Below are positions 40,047 through 43,570 of a DNA stretch of 43,570 nt, piece by piece. The stretch's first letter is position 1, and each line of letters begins with the position of its first letter. The DNA comes from JBCDBL01 sp039183635 (GTDB lineage: Bacteria > Pseudomonadota > Alphaproteobacteria > Caulobacterales > Parvularculaceae). Under the pieces are notes generated by a model that saw only the letters and a program-made list of their open reading frames with translations, was not told the origin of the DNA and made no database searches. Where the stretch lies: NCBI GenBank assembly GCA_039183635.1, contig JBCDBL010000013.1:1-43570 (forward strand), given 5' to 3'. The translations under genes and the position numbers were made by a program.

Positions 40047-40150
40047 AGAGCGCATTCACAAAAGCGGGAACCGGTTTTGTGAATAAAATGCGCGTTAAAA
40101 CATAAACTTAGACCGCATTTACGATTCGAAGAATTGAAAACGTGGTCTAG
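40047..40150. repeat. two adjacent palindromic intergenic repeats
   Basis: First, GCGCATTCACAAAA and TTTTGTGAATAAAATGCGC form a long hairpin at 40050-40094 around GCGGGAACCGG. Second, TAGACCGCATTTACGATTC and GAATTGAAAACGTGGTCTA at 40109-40149 form an imperfect hairpin. Both motifs belong to well-known alphaproteobacterial intergenic repeat types. The LysR gene is transcribed from within or beside the first unit, so it may hold the promoter. Confidence 0.6.
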
Positions 40151-40164
40151 GTGTTGATCCAAGA

Positions 40165-40197
40165 GAAAAGGCCGCCGCGCAACGGGCGACGGCCTTA
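40165..40197 (-). terminator. rho-independent terminator of the autotransporter gene
   Basis: Read on the minus strand, AAGGCCGTCGC pairs with GCGGCGGCCTT (with one U-G pair) and is followed by TTCTCTT. It lies 49 bp after the stop of the GDSL autotransporter gene. Confidence 0.75.
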
Positions 40198-40245
40198 TTC
40201 CCTCATAATCACACCAGCCCCAATCTGCAAGGGGCTTCAGAAATT

Positions 40246-42114
40246 CTAAAATGCAAACGTTGCGGAAAGGTTCGCTTCCACGCCGTCGAAATCGTCCCGG
40301 CTGAGGTGGGTTGCGGCGGATAAATCCAGCGTCAGCCCGCCCATATCGAGCGCGAGACCGCCCTCTATACGTGCGCCGCTGTCGTCCAGCGCATCCGACG
40401 TTAAGGTGCGGCGCACCTGGTCGGCCGTGACGATGGCGGTGGAAATCTCCTGTTCGAAGTCTTCGAACGCCTCGCGATAAAAGGCTGCGACATAGGGCTT
40501 TATGACGCCGGTCTCGCCAAGCCCTGCGGTAAGATCGAGGCGCGCGCCGATTTCTCCGTAAAACGCATCTGCGGAGCGTTTGGCGACGAACAGGTCAAGC
40601 CCGGTGGCCCCGGTCTCGGCATAGGCGCCAAGAGAGGCTTGTGCAAACCCCGCACGTAGGATCGGCTTTATGCTTAAGCCGATGTCGCCGTCGATGAGGG
40701 GTTTTGTCGTTGAAACTTCCGCAAGAAGGTTAAACGTCGTCCCGTCGTCGCCGCCGGAGGCTGTCTGGCCGACGACGCCGGTAGTGCGCTGCGCCTCCAC
40801 ATCCGTAACCCCGTAAAGGGCGTGGACGGAGAAGACGACGCCATTGGGCGCCGCAACGCCGGCCGATCCGCCCACATAGAACGTTTCGATATCGAAGCTT
40901 CCGGATAGCGATGTGAGGTCGCTTTCGCCGTCGCCATAGCCGAGATAACCCAAAAGCCAGCCTGCATCGCCAAAGGCGCGTCCCGCGCCAAGGGCGACGT
41001 CATAGCTTGTAAGCTCATAGCCAGCGGTGGCGCCCTCGCCGTCCCGGTCGATGTCGACATAGCCGGCGTCGGCGAAAACGATGGCGCCGTTTTCGTCCGC
41101 ATGGGCCATGGCGTCAAAGTTCGCCATGCGGCGCAATCTGGCGTCGGCCATGAAGCGCACGCTTTCAATCTGAGGCGCTATGGTGAAGGGCGAGGTCAGC
41201 GTATCGGCGTAAAAAGCAGCTGCGATTTCATGGACACCGCTTGTAGGGTGCACGCCATCCCAGAACTGGAACGTGTTTTGGGTTTCGACGGAACCGTTGA
41301 CGCAGGACGGCGTCAAGATGCACTGGTCCGTGGTGTTGACGAGGCCGTATTTCGACGGGGTCGCCTGCATGTCGTTTGTGAGCGTTAAGATATCCACAAA
41401 GACGACATCGGCGCCTGTTGTGTTGCTGATGCGTGCGGCGTCCTGCGCCAGGGCGGTGTTATGCAACGTTGTCAGCGCCGTCGCCGCCGCGGAGGCGTCC
41501 GGGTCCGCCGCAAACTGAGCGGTTGAGCCGAGGTCGGGTAAATTGATGATGACGACGGTTTGCGCGCCATTGGCGATAAGACGCTCGCTCGCCGTTGCAA
41601 GGTTGGCTGTGGCGTTTTGTGTTGAAGCGAGAATGTCGCCTTGCGGGTCCGTGCTGGTGGCGAGGCCGCCGAGAACCAAGAAATAGTCGTTGGCGCCGGC
41701 GAGTATGGTGTACAGCGCGTCCGGCGACGCACCGCCGTTCGCGGCCAGATAATCGTCCACTTGCGATAATATATCGGTTTGAGCAATGGGGCCGAATGGG
41801 TTCAAGTTGCCCGACAGCGTACCGCCGCCAATGTCCAACTGGCCTGTAAAAGCGCCGCCGTGCGAGGAGTTAAATACATTCGCGGCCTCGATCCCGAGTA
41901 TGCCAGGCACAAATTCTGCGTACACGGGACCGTTTGAAAAGCGGTTGCCCACATAAGGCGGCGCGGGAAAATTAACGCCGCTTGTTATGGGAATATTGCC
42001 GGGATCCGACAGGCTGTCCCCAAAAAAGGCTGCGCTGTTATAATCTTGCGCGGCTGCGGGTGCGGCGGCGGCCAAAGCGCAGGCGGATATGGCGCATGTC
42101 CATATGCGTTTCAT
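40246..42114 (-). CDS. GDSL/SGNH esterase-autotransporter (EstA-like)
   Basis: The 622-residue protein has a signal peptide (residues 1-22, ending AAAQ), then a passenger of the GDSL family with block I FFGDSLSDPGN (nucleophile S34), block II GNRFSNGPVYAEF, block III ILAGANDYF and the catalytic pair in FWDGVHPTSGVHE near residue 285. From about residue 345 a beta-barrel translocator follows, ending in ATFAF with a terminal phenylalanine, as outer-membrane assembly needs. By analogy with EstA, the lipase would stay on the cell surface and act on acyl esters, influencing rhamnolipid, motility or lipid use. The passenger stays fused to the barrel. The gene is divergent from cysG across 280 bp. 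Confidence 0.94.
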   Translation of the reverse strand: MKRIWTCAISACALAAAAPAAAQDYNSAAFFGDSLSDPGNIPITSGVNFPAPPYVGNRFSNGPVYAEFVPGILGIEAANVFNSSHGGAFTGQLDIGGGTLSGNLNPFGPIAQTDILSQVDDYLAANGGASPDALYTILAGANDYFLVLGGLATSTDPQGDILASTQNATANLATASERLIANGAQTVVIINLPDLGSTAQFAADPDASAAATALTTLHNTALAQDAARISNTTGADVVFVDILTLTNDMQATPSKYGLVNTTDQCILTPSCVNGSVETQNTFQFWDGVHPTSGVHEIAAAFYADTLTSPFTIAPQIESVRFMADARLRRMANFDAMAHADENGAIVFADAGYVDIDRDGEGATAGYELTSYDVALGAGRAFGDAGWLLGYLGYGDGESDLTSLSGSFDIETFYVGGSAGVAAPNGVVFSVHALYGVTDVEAQRTTGVVGQTASGGDDGTTFNLLAEVSTTKPLIDGDIGLSIKPILRAGFAQASLGAYAETGATGLDLFVAKRSADAFYGEIGARLDLTAGLGETGVIKPYVAAFYREAFEDFEQEISTAIVTADQVRRTLTSDALDDSGARIEGGLALDMGGLTLDLSAATHLSRDDFDGVEANLSATFAF

Positions 42115-42394
42115 GGATAGTCCCTCCCATACATTGTTATCGAACGCGCCCTGATCGTTAGGCGGGCGGTGCTTTTGTTATCCGTAAGTATATGAACAAC
42201 TTTTGCTCTACGGCAAGCGAGCGCCTGCAACCGGCATTATAGTACCTGTTAGTTATTCTGAAGCTTTGTTCTACGAGATTTCGTTTTTCTCATACCAAAC
42301 CATCGCCTAAATACAGCCTTTAAGGCCGTACTTTCTCTGTTTTTTAGGGGTGCGGGCCTGGCAAGCTGGTAATGTGAGTGTGAGAAAAGCTAAA
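42115..42394. other. divergent region between the GDSL autotransporter gene and cysG
   Basis: This 280-bp region holds no clear gene. The autotransporter gene probably starts near the AT-rich section 42170-42200, and AT-rich sections around 42240-42300 could hold the cysG promoter, but I cannot name a box with confidence. Confidence 0.5.
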
Positions 42395-43570
42395 ATGCGG
42401 TTCTTTCCAGCCTTCATGGACGTCAAGGATAAGCGCGCTGTTGTCGTCGGCGGGGGCGCTTTGGCGTTGCGCAAAGGCCGGCTGTTGACCAAGGCCGGCG
42501 CCAGGCTTGTCTTCGTCGCGCCGTCCTTCGATGCGGAGTTGCGCGCTGAATTTGACGCGGCGGACTTTCTTGAACGGGACTTCAAAGCCGTCGACCTTAA
42601 GGGCGCTGCTCTTGTCGTTTCCGCAACGGATGATGAAGACATCGACACCGCCGTCGCGGCCGCAGCCCGGGGCGCGCGGGTTCCGGTGAACGTCGTCGAC
42701 CGACCGCACCTGTCCGATTTCACTGTGCCGTCGATTGTCGACCGTGGCGATGTCGTTATCGGTGTGTCCACCGCCGGCGCCGCGCCGGTGCTGGGGCGTA
42801 TGATCCGCTCCCGGATCGAGGCGATAGCGCCGGTTGGACTTGGCCGTCTTGCGGCGACGGCGCGCAACCTGCGTTCTAAAGTGAAGGACCGGCTTTGTGC
42901 GGAAACCGACCGCCGCCGGTTCTGGGAGGCGTTTTTCCGCGCCGACGTCGCCGAAAATGTGTGCGACGGCGTAGCGCCAAACCTCGACGCCGCAGCAGAG
43001 GCGTTCCTGGACGCCTATCGCGCCGCAGCCGCTGCGGAGGGCGCGGTTTACATCGTCGGCGCAGGTCCCGGCGATCCGGAGCTTTTAACTTTGAAGGCGT
43101 TGCGCGTTCTTCAAGAGGCCGACGTTATTTTATATGACCGTCTTGTCGGCGAGGCCATTCTCGATATGGCGCGCCGGGATGCGGACCGCATCTATGTGGG
43201 TAAGGCGAAGTCGAACCATTCCATGGCCCAGCGTGAGATTGAGGCGCTGATGATCCGCCTTGCTCGTGAAGGTCAAAAGGTCGTGCGGCTGAAAGGCGGC
43301 GATCCGTTTGTTTTCGGCCGCGGCGGGGAGGAGGCGGATGCGCTTAAGGGGGCTGGCGTCGCATGCTATATCGTACCCGGATTAACGGCGGCGACGGCCT
43401 GCGGCGCGGCGGCCTCTGTGCCGCTCACCCATCGCGACCATTCGCAAGCCGTGACCTTCGTTACGGGTCACGCCAAAGCCGGACGAGAGCCGGACTTGGA
43501 TTGGGCGAGCCTCGCCGCTCTCGGCCATACGCTTGTGGTCTATATGGGCGTCGGCAAGGCCGCAGCGATC
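42395..43570 (+). CDS. cysG: multifunctional siroheme synthase, N-terminal 392 residues (runs off the window)
   Basis: I translated from ATG 42395 to the right edge and the frame stays open for 392 codons. GTG 42380 is an alternative start. The N-terminal dehydrogenase/ferrochelatase domain has VVGGGALALRKGRLLTKAGA, SATDDEDID and the loop NVVDRPHLSDFTVPSIVDRG, and the helical linker follows (RSKVKDRL). From about residue 215 a uroporphyrinogen-III C-methyltransferase begins: VYIVGAGPGDPELLTLKALR, ILYDRLV, VVRLKGGDPFVFGRGGEE, GLTAATACGAAASVPLTHRD. CysG converts uroporphyrinogen III to siroheme, the prosthetic group of sulfite and nitrite reductases. The last 60-70 residues are missing only because the window ends. 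Confidence 0.95.
   Translation, partial: MRFFPAFMDVKDKRAVVVGGGALALRKGRLLTKAGARLVFVAPSFDAELRAEFDAADFLERDFKAVDLKGAALVVSATDDEDIDTAVAAAARGARVPVNVVDRPHLSDFTVPSIVDRGDVVIGVSTAGAAPVLGRMIRSRIEAIAPVGLGRLAATARNLRSKVKDRLCAETDRRRFWEAFFRADVAENVCDGVAPNLDAAAEAFLDAYRAAAAAEGAVYIVGAGPGDPELLTLKALRVLQEADVILYDRLVGEAILDMARRDADRIYVGKAKSNHSMAQREIEALMIRLAREGQKVVRLKGGDPFVFGRGGEEADALKGAGVACYIVPGLTAATACGAAASVPLTHRDHSQAVTFVTGHAKAGREPDLDWASLAALGHTLVVYMGVGKAAAI

Noticed and set aside
42307..42867. Long minus-strand frame opposite cysG
   Set aside because: It mirrors the third-position bias of the cysG coding frame and has a low-complexity, arginine/serine/threonine-rich translation without family features; cysG on the plus strand is unambiguous.

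Overview
The window reads as chromosomal DNA of a high-GC alphaproteobacterium. Three genes carry this call: a ChvI-type response regulator at the left edge, a DivL-type tyrosine-bearing pseudo-histidine kinase, and S-adenosylhomocysteine hydrolase (ahcY) nearby on the same strand. The large TonB-dependent receptor, the autotransporter lipase, the glyoxylate-cycle regulator and the palindromic intergenic repeats would suit a free-living, possibly marine relative of the Caulobacterales, Parvularculales or Hyphomonadaceae. That finer placement is inference. No tRNA, rRNA, CRISPR array, complete insertion sequence or prophage was seen.

Layout. Positions 1-8256 hold chvI (running off the left edge), an unrecognised 582-residue protein, pterin dehydratase, a minimal zincin metallopeptidase, a DUF3833-like lipoprotein, a Sir2 deacylase, a low-molecular-weight tyrosine phosphatase, thpR and divL. 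Positions 8257-15010 hold a TonB-dependent receptor plus esterase pair lying between divL and ahcY, then ahcY, an unknown protein and a PilZ-like protein. Positions 15015-24150 hold an SDR-type protein, a small membrane protein, a cation efflux protein, queG and a glutathione S-transferase, a polytopic membrane protein, an ArsR regulator, cysQ, a soluble chemoreceptor with two near-duplicate PAS units, and a small orphan gene that ends inside a MITE-like element.

Positions 24150-32500 centre on sulfate activation and surface glycans: cysD-cysNC, with ugd divergent, two family-2 glycosyltransferases, an FkbM methyltransferase, a DsbA/kappa-GST-like protein and a small envelope protein with a PAAR-like tail. 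Positions 32706-36443 hold a RamB/ScfR-type regulator and isocitrate lyase, separated by an AT-rich stretch that carries an orphan membrane protein. Positions 36575-43570 hold a three-gene ABC exporter, a GcvA-like LysR regulator, a GDSL autotransporter and the first 392 codons of cysG.

Connections. CysD, CysNC and CysQ make PAPS and recycle PAP, and CysG makes the siroheme used by sulfite reductase, so sulfur assimilation is spread over three loci. The neighbouring ugd and glycan genes raise the possibility that some PAPS feeds sulfation of a surface polymer, but no sulfotransferase lies in the window. DivL and a candidate CtrA box before the chemoreceptor point to CtrA-type cell-cycle control. 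The most interesting non-coding objects are the multi-hairpin element at 24150-24374, the paired TTTTGC/GCAAAA-type repeats near the glyoxylate regulator and its likely target, and the doubled GTTAAC motif upstream of divL.
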